DNA of 64,000 bases from Symbiodinium natans (lineage: Eukaryota > Sar > Dinophyceae > Suessiales > Symbiodiniaceae), in the NCBI GenBank assembly GCA_905221605.1, contig CAJNDS010002343.1, forward strand, positions 1-64,000, in the 5' to 3' direction. Made by a program: the position numbers and the translations under genes. The notes under the pieces were generated by a model. That model had not been told where the DNA came from. It saw only the letters and a program-made list of their open reading frames with translations, and ran no database searches. Positions 63,639-64,000 of this stretch are shown piece after piece (the first letter of the stretch is position 1; the number at the start of each line of letters is the position of its first letter).

Positions 63639-63666
63639 CTGAGAGAGCCCCCAGACCCCTGAGTTG

Positions 63667-63745
63667 AGGTTTGGGGTTTGGGGTTTGGGGTTTAGGGTTT
63701 AGGGTTTAAGGTTTAGGGTTTGGGGTTTGGGGTTTGGGGTTTAGG
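63667..63745 (+). repeat. TTTGGGG/TTTAGGG array
   Basis: About eleven heptamers, half of them TTTGGGG, upstream in transcript sense of the exon at 63583-63638. Confidence 0.9.
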
Positions 63746-64000
63746 GGTCTCAGGGTCCACAAGATTACTCATTAACAACGGCCACCCCCTCCCTCCAAAC
63801 ACACAAAGCAATGAATGGCATCCCAAACTGCCATAAGCAGCCTTGGGATCTCCTGTAAGGACCCCCCCCCCCCCCCCCCCCCCCCCCCAAAGCCGGCCTT
63901 TGTTGTCGGTTGCCTTAGGTTCCTTTAAGCCCTCAGCCCTCAACCCCTACACAGAACTAGGCTACACGATAGCTTCCTTCACGGGGCCTGCTTGTCTCAA

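Noticed and set aside
1-64000. Dinoflagellate spliced-leader sequence relics (CCGTAGCCATTTTGGCTCAAG)
   Set aside because: I looked for the motif on both strands and found only partial matches of no significance.

Overview
The window looks like nuclear DNA of a dinoflagellate. Three things point there. A 7.5 kb minus-strand tyrosine-recombinase retroelement (55.09-62.61 kb) has the gag-like, RT, RNase H, methyltransferase-like and recombinase blocks I know from dinoflagellate genomes. Small GC-rich exons are joined by introns that appear to start with GC or GA as well as GT, a known dinoflagellate habit. The exons encode pentatricopeptide repeats (PPR) of the 'YNAAISACEKGGQW..AL.LL.EM' type common in these algae. 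I cannot name a genus.

Most of the window is one exploded PPR gene on the minus strand. I traced about 35 exons of 27-93 nt by eye between 63.6 and 24.9 kb, with weaker candidates down to about 10 kb. Each is a GC-rich island in repeat-laden non-coding DNA. In long stretches reading frame and intron phase stay consistent from exon to exon: 52.5-50.6, 49.7-48.1, 47.9-33.0 and 32.7-24.9 kb. The exon-intron boundaries are manual inferences without transcript support. The true start and stop were not found, and more than one gene could be involved.

The introns are unusual. They are filled with Arabidopsis-type telomere heptamers (TTTAGGG/CCCTAAA) and degenerate versions. In transcript sense they tend to open with G(T/C)TTTAGGG-like sequence and close with CCCTAAA-like sequence before the AG, so the two ends are inverted relative to each other. 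Introns also carry several families of 80-150 bp MITE-like inverted-repeat elements, minisatellites, microsatellites and 8-nt TTTTAGGG arrays.

Layout: 1-10 kb, repeats, MITE-like elements and a few possible exons of unresolved strand; 10-24.9 kb, telomere-like repeats with weaker candidate exons; 24.9-54.05 kb, the main run of PPR exons; 55.09-62.61 kb, the retroelement, in the same orientation as the PPR gene and apparently inside one of its introns, with TTTTAGGG octamer arrays on both sides; 63.1-63.64 kb, two further PPR-type exons; the rest, repeats. A set of plus-strand coding-like blocks (37.57-38.64 kb) lies opposite one PPR intron. I saw no rRNA, tRNA or CRISPR array.
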